From: Roseateles amylovorans
GTDB lineage: Bacteria > Pseudomonadota > Gammaproteobacteria > Burkholderiales > Burkholderiaceae_C
Reading direction: 5' to 3'
DNA length: 64,000 nt
Assembly: GCF_025398155.2 (NCBI RefSeq)
Contig: NZ_CP104562.2
Location: 806,001-870,000, forward strand
The position numbers were made by a program, and so were the translations under genes. This document shows positions 36,451 through 44,697 of the stretch, piece by piece. Within the stretch, counting starts at the first letter, position 1. Each line of letters starts with the position of its first letter. The notes beneath the pieces are model-generated. The model had not been told where the DNA came from. It searched no databases and worked only from the letters and a program-made list of their open reading frames with translations.

Positions 36451-37609
36451 TCCGGATCTGCAGCGCCTGATCAACGAGGGGTTCGAGGTCGAGCTTCGAT
36501 CGGGTCATCTCCTGGTGCATTCGGTGCCCTACGTCAACTCCAACAAGCAGATCGCAAGGGGCGTGATTGTTTCGGAGCTGAGCACTACTACGCCAGACGT
36601 GCTCGGTCGCCCGAGCACGCACCAGGTGCACTTCATCGGTGAGCATCCGTGCAAGGCCGATGGCTTGGATCTCGTGCAGATCCGGTGCCAAAGCGGAGAG
36701 TTCAAGCTGGCCGAAGGCGTGACTGCTCAACACTGGTTCTCCAACAAGCCGCGATGCGGCTACTACGAGAGCTACTACGAGAAGGTCACCAGCTACGTGC
36801 GCGTGATCTCCAGCCAAGCCAAGGCGCTGGACCCCACGGTCGACGCTCGGACCTTCCGGACGCATGAGCCGATCGAGGAGGACTCGGTGTTCCTCTACCA
36901 GGACACCGCGTCGAGCCGAGCTGGCATTCAGCGGCTGTCGGCGCGCTTCAAGCCGCAGCGCATCGCGTTCGTTGGTCTCGGCGGCTCGGGTAGCTACGGG
37001 CTGGATCTTGTGGCGAAGACGCACGTCTCGGAGATTCATCTGTACGATGCGGACCTACTGCGACCTCACAACGCCTTTCGCTTCCCCGGAGCGATATCGC
37101 GGGACATCCTCGACCGTGGCATCACGAAAGTGAAGTACCTCAGCGAGTACTACTCGACGATGCGTCGTGGGGTCGTGGCTCGCGAGGTGATGATCGATGA
37201 GAGCAACGTGATGGAGCTCGCGGAGTTCGACTACGTGTTCTTGAGCGTGGATCGCAGCGAAGTTCGCCAACTCGTCCTTGGCGCGCTTGCAGCGACTAAG
37301 GTCGTGGTCATTGACGTTGGCCTCGGCCTCAATCTGTCCGCAGATCAGGAGGCGATCTGGGGTACCTGCCGGGTCACCGCCAGCACTCCCACCACGCGAG
37401 AGATCGCACTGGCAGGTGTGCCTCGCGTGGATCGTGACGAGGAGTTGTATGCGTCAAACATTCAGGTGGCGGACTTCAACTGCCTGAACGCCGCGCTCGC
37501 CGTCGCGAAGTGGAAACGTATGAGCGGCTTCTACTTGGACGACCAGGAGGAGTACGAGACCACGTTCAGCGTCAACCTGAACCAACTCAACCGGCGCGAG
37601 CAGCGGTGA
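36425..37609 (+). CDS. E1-like enzyme: DUF6791 domain + ThiF adenylyltransferase
   Basis: 394 residues. Residues 1-150 match the DUF6791 domain that precedes ThiF in these loci (VPYVNSNKQIARG, HFIGEHPCKADG, HWFSNKPRCGYYESYYEK). Residues 178-340 form a ThiF/MoeB/E1 nucleotide-binding fold: GLGGSGS at 184-190, Asp208 and Asp210 in LYDADLLRPHNAFR, Arg219. A Cys at 315 (IWGTCRVTAS) is a candidate for thioester transfer. The family activates the C-terminus of a ubiquitin-like protein with ATP. It overlaps its neighbours on both sides, and no separate E2 or JAB gene is nearby. Confidence 0.85.
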   Translation: MSRRLISLNPDLQRLINEGFEVELRSGHLLVHSVPYVNSNKQIARGVIVSELSTTTPDVLGRPSTHQVHFIGEHPCKADGLDLVQIRCQSGEFKLAEGVTAQHWFSNKPRCGYYESYYEKVTSYVRVISSQAKALDPTVDARTFRTHEPIEEDSVFLYQDTASSRAGIQRLSARFKPQRIAFVGLGGSGSYGLDLVAKTHVSEIHLYDADLLRPHNAFRFPGAISRDILDRGITKVKYLSEYYSTMRRGVVAREVMIDESNVMELAEFDYVFLSVDRSEVRQLVLGALAATKVVVIDVGLGLNLSADQEAIWGTCRVTASTPTTREIALAGVPRVDRDEELYASNIQVADFNCLNAALAVAKWKRMSGFYLDDQEEYETTFSVNLNQLNRREQR

Positions 37610-38070
37610 AGCAGATCCGGTTCAGGCACCAGCCGGTCGACGTGATCCCAGAGTCGCTTGAAGCGCACGTGCTCTACGTGACACGGGATGGCGATGTGGC
37701 GGCGCACCTGTGTGCATGCGGTTGTGGGAAGGAGGTCATCACCCCGCTTGCACCGACCGACTGGACTCTGTCCTTCGAGAAGCGAGGTGGCGCGACCTTG
37801 GATCCGTCGATCGGGAACTGGGCGTTTCCATGTCGCTCTCACTACTTCATCTGGGGCGGCGCCGTGGTGTGGGCGCGTGGCATGTCCGAGAAGGCGATCG
37901 CCGCAGGACGAAGCCGTGATCGGGCGAGGAAGCAAAAGTACTACGAACAAAGGAAGAGCATCGACGTGCCACGCCGGAGCTCGCAACCTGACCAATCTTC
38001 CAGCGATTCAGTGCACCGCCTGTCCATCTGGGAAAGGTTGCTGACCTGGTTGAGAAGCTTGGTGACGTAA
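37606..38070 (+). CDS. DUF6527 cysteine-rich protein, partner of the E1-like enzyme
   Basis: 154 residues starting with GTG that overlaps the E1-like stop (GTGA). A metal-binding pattern is visible: Cys36, Cys38 and Cys40 in HLCACGCGKE, and Cys76/His79 in FPCRSHYFIWGG, so a zinc ribbon or treble-clef-like fold is likely. DUF6527 proteins recur next to DUF6791-ThiF and multi-Ubl genes. Their role is not known; a ligase-like or substrate-receptor role is a possibility only. The C-terminus is basic and ends in an amphipathic LSIWERLLTWLRSLV helix that might touch a membrane. Confidence 0.8.
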   Translation: MKQIRFRHQPVDVIPESLEAHVLYVTRDGDVAAHLCACGCGKEVITPLAPTDWTLSFEKRGGATLDPSIGNWAFPCRSHYFIWGGAVVWARGMSEKAIAAGRSRDRARKQKYYEQRKSIDVPRRSSQPDQSSSDSVHRLSIWERLLTWLRSLVT

Positions 38071-38276
38071 GACCTAGACAGACTGATCTTGAGGGGGGCT
38101 CGCGCGCCCCTCCTTTCATTTAGGAGCCCTGTTTGCCGTGCAACTCTGCTGTTGCGATGCTTGCCGATGTGCTAGCGTACATACAGAAGATGTTCGCGAC
38201 TAAGCCTATAGACAAATCGCTTGGTCTCTGTCAATAATCTCGGGTTTTCACCCATCAAACTTAAAGGAGCCTGCCC

Positions 38277-38498
38277 ATGCCGATGATCGACGCTGGCGCT
38301 CTAGAGTTTGCTGTGGATCTTGCGAAGCAGATGGTTGAGGAGTCTCGCGCCGTGCCGGGCCGAGCCGTTCCTATTCCGAAGGAGCTAAGCTCTCAACTCA
38401 ACGCCGTTCTGTCCAATGCGATGTTCGACGACGTGCTAGCCCTGCGGGAGCGGGAGCGCACGGTGCCGGTTGAAGATCTGCGTCTCACCGTTCGCTAA
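38277..38498 (+). CDS. 73-residue protein in the ubiquitin-like operon
   Basis: Not recognised. AAAGGAG 8 bases before the ATG makes it a well-supported gene. The sequence is helical (LEFAVDLAKQMVEESRAVP, then KELSSQLNAVLSNAMFDDVL) and ends VEDLRLTVR. It is 206 bases after DUF6527, with AT-rich sequence between, and 35 bases before the papain-like gene, so it is likely co-transcribed with the latter. It could be a conjugation substrate, an adaptor, or an inhibitor of the peptidase; nothing distinguishes these. Confidence 0.6.
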   Translation: MPMIDAGALEFAVDLAKQMVEESRAVPGRAVPIPKELSSQLNAVLSNAMFDDVLALRERERTVPVEDLRLTVR

Positions 38499-38533
38499 TG
38501 TAACGAGCTGGCGTCGCGTGCAAGAATGCATGC

Positions 38534-40126
38534 ATGAGCCTTCGCTACCGTTTCATCGACTTCGCGTCGATCACTGACGATTCTGAGCTCCTTCGCGCCA
38601 TCGCTCCTCCCGCCTCGGAGATGCAGGCATTCGCGCTGATCGGCTTGCCACTGCAGCCCTTCAAGCATGTCGCGCAACACCTGCGCAAGATTGGTGCACA
38701 GGCCCTGCTAGTGCAAGAGTCAGTCCGCGATCCTGATTTCTTGGCGGAGCACGAGGCGTTCTACAGCAAGCAGCATCGAGTCATCTCAAGACTCTGCGTG
38801 CGGCTTCACGCGTTCGCTGCGCCTGCACCTGCGCCCGTCACGGACGAGGCCCAGGCCGCTCGCAGCGTACTGGACTTCCTGGATACGTTGCCAGAGCCGG
38901 ATCGCCAGTACCTGGGGTTCGTGACCATCCGTCCGCTGAGGCACGCCCCGATCGGTGCTTCGATTCTGCTGCCCTCTCTCGAGGCGGATGTCACCTGCTA
39001 CGAGCACTTCCCCGTGCACATCGCTGGACGGGACTTCCAGGTCTGCGGTACCCCCTATCTGCAGCAAGACAATGCTGTAGGAGCGTGCGCGCAAGCGAGC
39101 ATCTGGATCGCGCTTCGGACCCAGATGAAACGGGTCGGGAATACCGCCTACAACCCCGCGGACCTGACGCGGGCGGCGACTCGGTATATGGCGATCGACC
39201 GTGTCTTCCCAGGTAGGCAGGGTCTCGTCATCGAGCAGATGCTGGAGGCCATCCGATCGTCCGGACACGATCCGCTGACTCTGACTTGTGAGCCTGCGCT
39301 TCCGACCATGATTCCCTCCGCTGCGGGGGTCATTGAGCAAGCTATGCCTTACCTGGAATCCGGCTTGCCGGTGATTGCGACGCTGGTCCCGCCTGGCGGT
39401 GGACATGCCGTTGTGTGTATCGGCCGCCAGCTCGCGGCGCAGCCGGTCAGCAGCACGGTGCGTATCGTCACACCCTTAGGGATCGCCTACCGCGTCGCGT
39501 CAGACTGGGTCGAGGCACTCATCATCCACAACGACAACACCGGCCCCTACATGCGGCTCTCGTCGGGCGATCCGAAGGCCACGGCTTACTGCCTTGAGCA
39601 GACGAAGAATCTGATCGTTCCGCTTCCGGAGGCTGTCCATATGACAGCGAAGGAGGCGGAGCAAGCGGCACTGAAAGCGCTGGCCTTCACCTGCGTTCTG
39701 CTCTCTCAGTACGACACCACCAAACAGATGCGCCTCATGCCGGAGGGCAAAGTGGTGCTGCGGACGCGCCTGGTGAAGAGGCATGCATTCCGTCGATGGG
39801 CGCTGGCGGATGACGAGCTCGATCCAGCCCTCAAGGACTGGTACCGCACCATTGAGATGCCACGACTGGTTTGGTTGGTGGAACTGCATGATCTGGAGCT
39901 GTTCGATCCGCGGAATCCGAACACCTGCAGTCGTATTGGCGAATTCGTGTTGGATGCTTCAGCCGACACGCTTCATGGCGACGTAACGCTGGCGGCGCGC
40001 GTCAGCTGCCGCGTCCTGCCGAGCTACTCTGTGCCGCATGGGTTGCTCGTGCTGGACTATGGATCCGAAGTGGTCACCCTTGCTTCCGGCGCCCCAGGGA
40101 AGTCGCTAAGCATCCCGTGGGAGTAG
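38534..40126 (+). CDS. Papain-fold (C39/C70-like) cysteine peptidase
   Basis: 530 residues, not a named family to me. The central part has a papain-like triad: Gln178 (oxyanion) and Cys185 in LQQDNAVGACAQASIWIAL, His291 in PPGGGHAVVCIG, and Asn/Asp 333-335 in IIHNDNTGPY. Before it lies a 170-residue N-terminal domain (IDFASITDDSELLRAIA) and after it about 190 residues ending in beta-strands (HGLLVLDYGSEVVTLAS). Peptidases of this fold can cleave ubiquitin-like tails or conjugates, so within this operon a deconjugating or maturation protease is attractive. It follows the 73-residue gene by 35 bases. Confidence 0.75.
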   Translation: MSLRYRFIDFASITDDSELLRAIAPPASEMQAFALIGLPLQPFKHVAQHLRKIGAQALLVQESVRDPDFLAEHEAFYSKQHRVISRLCVRLHAFAAPAPAPVTDEAQAARSVLDFLDTLPEPDRQYLGFVTIRPLRHAPIGASILLPSLEADVTCYEHFPVHIAGRDFQVCGTPYLQQDNAVGACAQASIWIALRTQMKRVGNTAYNPADLTRAATRYMAIDRVFPGRQGLVIEQMLEAIRSSGHDPLTLTCEPALPTMIPSAAGVIEQAMPYLESGLPVIATLVPPGGGHAVVCIGRQLAAQPVSSTVRIVTPLGIAYRVASDWVEALIIHNDNTGPYMRLSSGDPKATAYCLEQTKNLIVPLPEAVHMTAKEAEQAALKALAFTCVLLSQYDTTKQMRLMPEGKVVLRTRLVKRHAFRRWALADDELDPALKDWYRTIEMPRLVWLVELHDLELFDPRNPNTCSRIGEFVLDASADTLHGDVTLAARVSCRVLPSYSVPHGLLVLDYGSEVVTLASGAPGKSLSIPWE

Positions 40127-40369
40127 TGGCGCGGCGGACGACTGTGAGCATCGCGGATCCCGACTGGAAGCTCCGCACTCAGCGCACTCGGCGACGGTTT
40201 TGGCGTCAAAAACCCGGGAAGCAAAAACGCAAGCTGCACCTGGCGCCGGCAACTGTGCGGATGCCTAGTAAGCGGGCAGCCAAGTCATGTTGACATCGGA
40301 CGCCGGGCCTATGCCGGCAAGAGTGCGCTGTTGCCAGCTACGACCTGAGGGGCCCGAAGGCCAACTCAT

Positions 40370-40660
40370 TCACTCGTAGTATTTGCCTGCATACATAATT
40401 GCAGCGGCCCTGAACCAGGTGTTCTCAACTTCGGTGGCATGCGGCGAAGAGCGATTCGATCCACAAGCTGCAGCGGCGCCTAGGTAGCCATCAATGGTTC
40501 CATGTTCCCAGCCAAGAGCTCCTGCCGAGTATGGGCTGCTCGGAGTGGTCTCTTCGATCTCACGCTCTTCGGAGTAGTCCCCTGCAAGCGCCGCCACGAA
40601 ACTCCGGAAGGACTCTTCGTCGCGAACAGTCAGAAGTAGGGAATCAAGGTCCGTCGGCAT
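40370..40660 (-). CDS. DUF7660-like passenger protein inside the IS66 element
   Basis: 96 residues from the ATG at 40660. The pattern V-x-D-x-E-S-F-x-x-F near the start (VRDEESFRSFVAALAGDY), the central LGWEHGTIDGYLGAAAA and the final WFRAAAIMYAGKYYE match the DUF7660 family, whose role is unknown. It lies between the tnpC remnant and the right terminal repeat, entirely inside the element, so it is carried by it. No Shine-Dalgarno is seen. Family members are scattered and often next to toxin or immunity genes. Confidence 0.65.
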   Translation of the reverse strand: MPTDLDSLLLTVRDEESFRSFVAALAGDYSEEREIEETTPSSPYSAGALGWEHGTIDGYLGAAAACGSNRSSPHATEVENTWFRAAAIMYAGKYYE

Positions 40661-40731
40661 CTTTGGAGGCAGGTTGGGGAACAGAGGCTCGGCGATAAGC
40701 GCGCAAGGCACACAGCTTCTGCAATATACCG

Positions 40732-41137
40732 TCACGGCGCAGCTGGCGATGTCCACTGGTGAGGTAGTAGCGCGTCAATGTCGCGGGCTCGTTGGTGAGG
40801 TAACCGTGTCAGCACGTCACACAGGTAGACATACGGGTCATGCCCGTTGAGCTTCGCCGTCTGGATGAGGCTCATGATGGCCGCAGCGCGCTGCCCGGCG
40901 AGCAGCGTCCCGGCGAACAGCCAGTTCTTGCGTCCTGTGGCCCAGGGCCTGATCTGCTGCTCGTCGAAATTGTTGTCGATGGGCAAGGCCGCGCGTGGCG
41001 CGCCGGTTGGCGAAGAGGTAGGCATGGTGCGGCTTGGCGCTGCCGAAGACCTGAACGACGCGGGCCAGCGCGGTCTCGGTGCCGGCGCGCATGTCCAGCG
41101 GCGTCATTGCAAGCCACACTGCGTCGACGCGGATCAA
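40732..41137 (-). pseudogene. IS66 tnpB 5' part fused to tnpC 3' part by a deletion
   Basis: On the minus strand, tnpB starts with TTG at 41137 inside the tnpA stop (IRVDAVWLAMTPLDMRAG, then HHAYLFANRRAT) and then loses homology. In another frame from about 41000 the tnpC C-terminus continues (LPIDNNFDEQQIRPWATGRK to LPHQWTS) and stops at 40732. The junction near 40985-41005 removes the rest of tnpB and most of tnpC, including the catalytic core. Confidence 0.9.
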
Positions 41138-41499
41138 CGCAGCAGCTCGCGCATCCAGGCCGCACACGCGTCGGCAGCGCTTGGCGGCCACCTCACCGCG
41201 ATCGTCGTCGCGCCGCGGCGGACCTCAATGCGGATGGGCTCAGCGCTCGGTGCGGGCGGCGCAGGTGGCGCCGATATCGGCAGCGCGATGAAGCCAACGG
41301 GCTTGTCGCTGACAGGCACTGCATCGAGAGGCGGCTGAGCCATCTCATGGACCCAGCGCCGCAGCAGGTTGGCGTTGATGCCGTGAGCCATTGCGACAGC
41401 GGCCATCGAGACGCCCGGCTGCTGCGAGACCTGCACTGCCTGCGCCTTGAACTCGGCGCTGTGAACTCGTCGCCGGCGGCCTAGCGCTGTTTGATCCAT
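41134..41499 (-). CDS. tnpA: IS66 accessory protein TnpA (intact)
   Basis: 121 residues, full length: an N-terminal HTH (RRVHSAEFKAQAVQVSQQPG, then VAMAHGINANLLRRWVHE) and the C-terminal IRIEVRRGATTIAVRWP strand region. It is the first gene of the element and its stop overlaps the tnpB start. Intact although its partners are deleted. Confidence 0.9.
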   Translation of the reverse strand: MDQTALGRRRRVHSAEFKAQAVQVSQQPGVSMAAVAMAHGINANLLRRWVHEMAQPPLDAVPVSDKPVGFIALPISAPPAPPAPSAEPIRIEVRRGATTIAVRWPPSAADACAAWMRELLR

Positions 41500-41560
41500 A
41501 GTGCGTACGTACCCATCAAGTCGTTGATGGATACGAGCATCCTAGGCACGGCTCAGCGGA

Positions 41561-41641
41561 TCAACATGACTTGCCAGGACGCTTACGTCTCAGCACTTCC
41601 TGAAGGCATGCGTATGGGTCGTGGCCATTGAGCTTGGTACA
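41561..41641 (-). pseudogene. Remnant of a second IS66 tnpC
   Basis: The minus strand encodes TKLNGHDPYACLQEVLRR, the typical C-terminal TnpC motif (compare AKLNGHDPYVYLCDVL in the element to the left), with a stop inside the terminal repeat. It is a leftover of an older IS66 copy into which the element ending at 41586 was inserted or rearranged. Confidence 0.7.
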
Positions 41642-41748
41642 CGCGCGATGTGTAGACGCAGACCTAGCCGAACGGGCGTTCGATGATCTGGTCGGATCGC
41701 AGCGCTGTTACTGCATCGCCGAGCCCTTGGTGCGGCGACACTGGCGGC

Positions 41749-42330
41749 ATGAGCACCAAGTTCCAACGCACTCAGCCCCGGCAGGTCTACCAACTCCGAA
41801 TCGAGTTGCAGCACATCCGGCCCCTCATCTGGCGCCGCATCCTCGTGCCCGACACCATCAAGCTCGCAAAGCTGGACCGCATCGTCCAAGCGGCGATGGG
41901 CTGGACCAACAGCCATCTGCATGACTGGCACATCGAGCAACGACGTTACGGAATTCCCGATGAGCAATGGATCGGGAGCGTAGACATTCTGGACGACCGC
42001 AAATTCACCGTAGGCGCCGTGCTGGGCGAACAGGTGAAGACCTTCAGCTACAGCTACGACTTCGGGGACGGCTGGGAGCATCACATCACGGTCGAGGAGC
42101 GACTGCCTGTGCAGGAAGGGAGAAACGATTGGCCGATGTGCACGGCCGGCGAGAACGCGTGTCCGCCAGAAGACGTGGGTGGCCCATCGGGCTACATGGA
42201 CTTTTTGGAGGCCATGCACAACCCAGCCCATGGGCAGCATGCCGACTACTGGCGCTGGTGGGGCGGCCCCTTCGTAGCCACAGCCTTCAGCATCAACGCC
42301 GCAAATATGGCAATACGCAAACTTCGGTGA
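41749..42330 (+). CDS. Plasmid pRiA4b ORF-3 family protein
   Basis: 193 residues. The family signature is clear: YQLRIELQHIRPLIWRRILV, LDRIVQAAMGWTNSHLHDW, FSYSYDFGDGWEHHITVE, then CTAGENACPPEDVGGPSGY. The fold is known and the function is not; such genes are spread on plasmids and islands, often with defence or toxin genes. Start at the ATG at 41749, without a clear Shine-Dalgarno. A stand-alone gene next to IS66 remnants. Confidence 0.88.
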   Translation: MSTKFQRTQPRQVYQLRIELQHIRPLIWRRILVPDTIKLAKLDRIVQAAMGWTNSHLHDWHIEQRRYGIPDEQWIGSVDILDDRKFTVGAVLGEQVKTFSYSYDFGDGWEHHITVEERLPVQEGRNDWPMCTAGENACPPEDVGGPSGYMDFLEAMHNPAHGQHADYWRWWGGPFVATAFSINAANMAIRKLR

Positions 42331-42546
42331 CCTTCAGCGGGCCAAGGCAGGTTGGCCGGACCGAAGCCGAAGTTGGGCTCCGCGTCTGTTGGGACGAAAA
42401 TTTGAACGCGCCCCCGGTTTCCGTCCTTCAGGTACTGCGGCCCCGTCTAATCGCTGAGCCGTGGTTATGGCCGACTACTTTGTACTCAAGCATCTCAACG
42501 AGCCCGGCGAATCTGCTCAGCGAATTCTTCAAGAACCCCTCCGATC

Positions 42547-43047
42547 GTGCAAACCTTCCGTAAGACACCGTTTGCCATTTCTGTGGCATTCCTTGCGATG
42601 GCGCCATGCTGGTCCATGTCCGCCATGGGGACTGCGGAGGTGACGTTGCTGGAGGATGACAGGGCCTGTTTTGCTGTGCCTGCCAGGAACGCAAAACGTG
42701 ATCCCGCTTCCCGCATTCAGGCGCTGTCCGTTGTGGACGATGCCGACCAATCGGGACGCAAGATGTGGGCGGCGCGGTTATGGGAGATGGAAGGTGGCGG
42801 CATTCCCGTCTCGTCCATCTCATGCGTGGCCTATGGGCAGGCGCTGGAGGGTGTCAGTGCAAGTCCTGCCATCGCGTTGGCAGAGGGTCGGGCGTATTAC
42901 GTCAGCCTGAACGTCAGGCCTTCCGACCGCTCAGATCCCACACGTGGCTACTACGCGAAGTTCTGCATCCTGGGCCGCGGGACGGAGCGCCGGATCAAGC
43001 TGATTTCGGAGAGTTCGCCGGATTGGTATACCGGGTCGTGTCAGTGA
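42547..43047 (+). CDS. Periplasmic protein resembling putative T6SS immunity proteins (DUF7480-like)
   Basis: 166 residues from a GTG at 42547, with a signal-peptide-like start (FAISVAFLAMAPCWSMSAMG). The mature part has four conserved-looking cysteines (ACFAVPAR, ISCVAYG, KFCILGRG, TGSCQ), probably two disulfides, and the pattern V-x-L-x-x-D-x-x-C-F with a late Y-Y-A-K-F-C that resembles the family annotated as putative T6SS immunity periplasmic protein. No toxin gene is adjacent, so it would be an orphan immunity gene. Family call moderate. Confidence 0.55.
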   Translation: MQTFRKTPFAISVAFLAMAPCWSMSAMGTAEVTLLEDDRACFAVPARNAKRDPASRIQALSVVDDADQSGRKMWAARLWEMEGGGIPVSSISCVAYGQALEGVSASPAIALAEGRAYYVSLNVRPSDRSDPTRGYYAKFCILGRGTERRIKLISESSPDWYTGSCQ

Positions 43048-43193
43048 GGGACACGGTGAAATCTCGTGACCGATGACGCACCATCGGTCTTGGTCAGTTT
43101 GCTCGCGAGTGTGGAAATTCAGGTGGTCTGGAACAACTACGGCGGCGCTGACTTCGCAGAACAGCAAGCTCGCCATGCGCTGGGAGCCGGGCG

Positions 43194-43961
43194 TTGAGAC
43201 CGCCTGACGACCTCTCCAGCCTCAAGCACCTGCCCCTGGTCCTGGGCGCGACGGGCGCCTTTGTCGTCCCGGCGATGTGGGCCTTCGCGCTTGCCAAGCC
43301 CGCCCTCGTGGTCATGTCTGCAGTGATGGGCCTGGTGTTCTTGGCCTCCGGGCTTCACCTCAAGTACCGCGCCCGCTACTCCCCGCGGGGAGCGCTCTGG
43401 GGTGCGGTGCTGGCGTTTCTGTTCTTCGGCAGCCTGCTGGTCGTTTCCGCGACGGCCCTGGCCTGGCGCGCCCATCGTCCGGATCTGCAACCGCTGGCGC
43501 TCGGGCTGGCCGCACTCATGTGGGTCGGCGCCATGGCCACAGGCTTCATTGCCGAACGTCGCCGTCTGCGCATCATCGATGCCTCCACCGGACTACCCGC
43601 CCCATTGGTGCCATTGCTCGACCTGAAGCGGCACCGAATCCTGCCTCTCCCGTCACCGCCGCCGCCGCGCGCTGGGACTGTGGCGGCGTTGACCGCAGTG
43701 GTGCTCAACGTTCCGCTGTTGCTGCAGATCGGCGGTTGGGAAGCCAACGACGTGGTTTGGCTGGCCATGCCGGCCCTGGCCGCCACGGTGACCATGGTGC
43801 TGGCTTCGGGCTTCGGTCCGGCGCTGGCCAGAGCGCTGGCTTTCATGGAGGTTGAGCGCCGTGTGGGCCAGCGACTGGTCAGCGCTCGCCTCGACGAGCT
43901 GCAGGCCGTGAGGCGCGGGTTCTGGCTATCTAGATGGTTGGCGCGTGATGACGGCCCCTAA
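43194..43961 (+). CDS. Membrane protein of unknown function, six hydrophobic segments
   Basis: 255 residues starting from TTG with GGGAG 7 bases upstream. About six transmembrane segments (for example LPLVLGATGAFVVPAMWAFA, LVVMSAVMGLVFLASGLHL, LWGAVLAFLFFGSLLVVSA). A proline-rich cytoplasmic loop (LPLPSPPPPRA) separates two halves. Not recognised. The preceding DUF7480-like gene and following membrane gene are on the same strand but 146 and 143 bases away. Confidence 0.6.
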   Translation: MRPPDDLSSLKHLPLVLGATGAFVVPAMWAFALAKPALVVMSAVMGLVFLASGLHLKYRARYSPRGALWGAVLAFLFFGSLLVVSATALAWRAHRPDLQPLALGLAALMWVGAMATGFIAERRRLRIIDASTGLPAPLVPLLDLKRHRILPLPSPPPPRAGTVAALTAVVLNVPLLLQIGGWEANDVVWLAMPALAATVTMVLASGFGPALARALAFMEVERRVGQRLVSARLDELQAVRRGFWLSRWLARDDGP

Positions 43962-44104
43962 GCCGGCGGCGTGAAAAACTTCGCGGACAGACACGCTTTT
44001 CTCTCTGTTTGCAGGTGGCAAGGCGACGGCGCATGAAGGCCGGCGCTATACGAAGGTGGAACGGCACATCGCTGCTCCTCCATCAATTGCCTCCAAGGAG
44101 AGAA

Positions 44105-44683
44105 ATGAAGAAGCACGCCCTGTGGGACTGGTTCAAGTCCTACGCCATGCATTGGCTTTTCCCCAAGATTGGCGTCGTCTGGGCCGTCTATCCGCTGGCC
44201 GGAATCATCCTGTCGACCGCCATTGCCTTGCATCCGGACCCGCCGTCCACGTCCGTCGGTAGGGGCGTCCCGCAGCCCGTCTTGCAGGGCAGCGGGTCGC
44301 ATCCGGCAGCAGAAGTCGGCGGAGTCAGCAGGCAAGCGCCGAGCGCACCGCTCGCGTCTGCCCCCGACGTGTCCATGCAGGCGGTGGAGAAGTTGGTGGG
44401 CGTCATCACCCAGTCGACCTCATCGGCCCAATCCGCCGTCTACATCGCGGCGGTCGTCGTCTGGCTCCTGGTCATGATGGCGAAGGGATACGTCACCCTC
44501 GTCAAGCCGCGCGAGACCCTCAGCTTCAGGCTGTCGCAACTGATGGCGTGGGCGACTGTCGGGCTGGTATTTGTGGCCGGCATGTTTGTCGTTCCGCTCA
44601 CGGTGGCCTGGGCAGTCGCGCTGCAATTGCCTGGAGGAATGCAGTTGATTCCGACCATCCACCTCCCATTGTTCGGGCGCTGA
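44105..44683 (+). CDS. Small membrane protein of unknown function
   Basis: 192 residues from the ATG at 44105 (AAGGAG 6 bases upstream). It has a first transmembrane segment near residues 20-40, a Ser/Pro-rich loop, and two more segments (AVYIAAVVVWLLVMMAKGYV and MAWATVGLVFVAGMFVVPLT). Not recognised. It ends just before the convergent monooxygenase gene and marks the right rim of the island. Confidence 0.6.
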   Translation: MKKHALWDWFKSYAMHWLFPKIGVVWAVYPLAGIILSTAIALHPDPPSTSVGRGVPQPVLQGSGSHPAAEVGGVSRQAPSAPLASAPDVSMQAVEKLVGVITQSTSSAQSAVYIAAVVVWLLVMMAKGYVTLVKPRETLSFRLSQLMAWATVGLVFVAGMFVVPLTVAWAVALQLPGGMQLIPTIHLPLFGR

Positions 44684-44697
44684 CAGCGACGGCCCGC

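Larger units (their letters stand above)
40268..41586 (-). mobile_element. IS66-family element with internal deletion and a passenger gene
   Basis: Both ends are visible: GTAAGCGGGCAGCCAAGTCA at 40268 and, inverted, GTAAGCGTCCTGGCAAGTCA ending at 41586, both continuing TGTTGA. GTAA is the standard IS66 tip. Inside, on the minus strand, are intact tnpA, a tnpB/tnpC deletion fusion and a DUF7660 gene. Flanking 8-mers differ (GATGCCTA and GTCTCAGC), so there is no target duplication. It bounds the island on the right and cannot transpose by itself. Confidence 0.85.
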
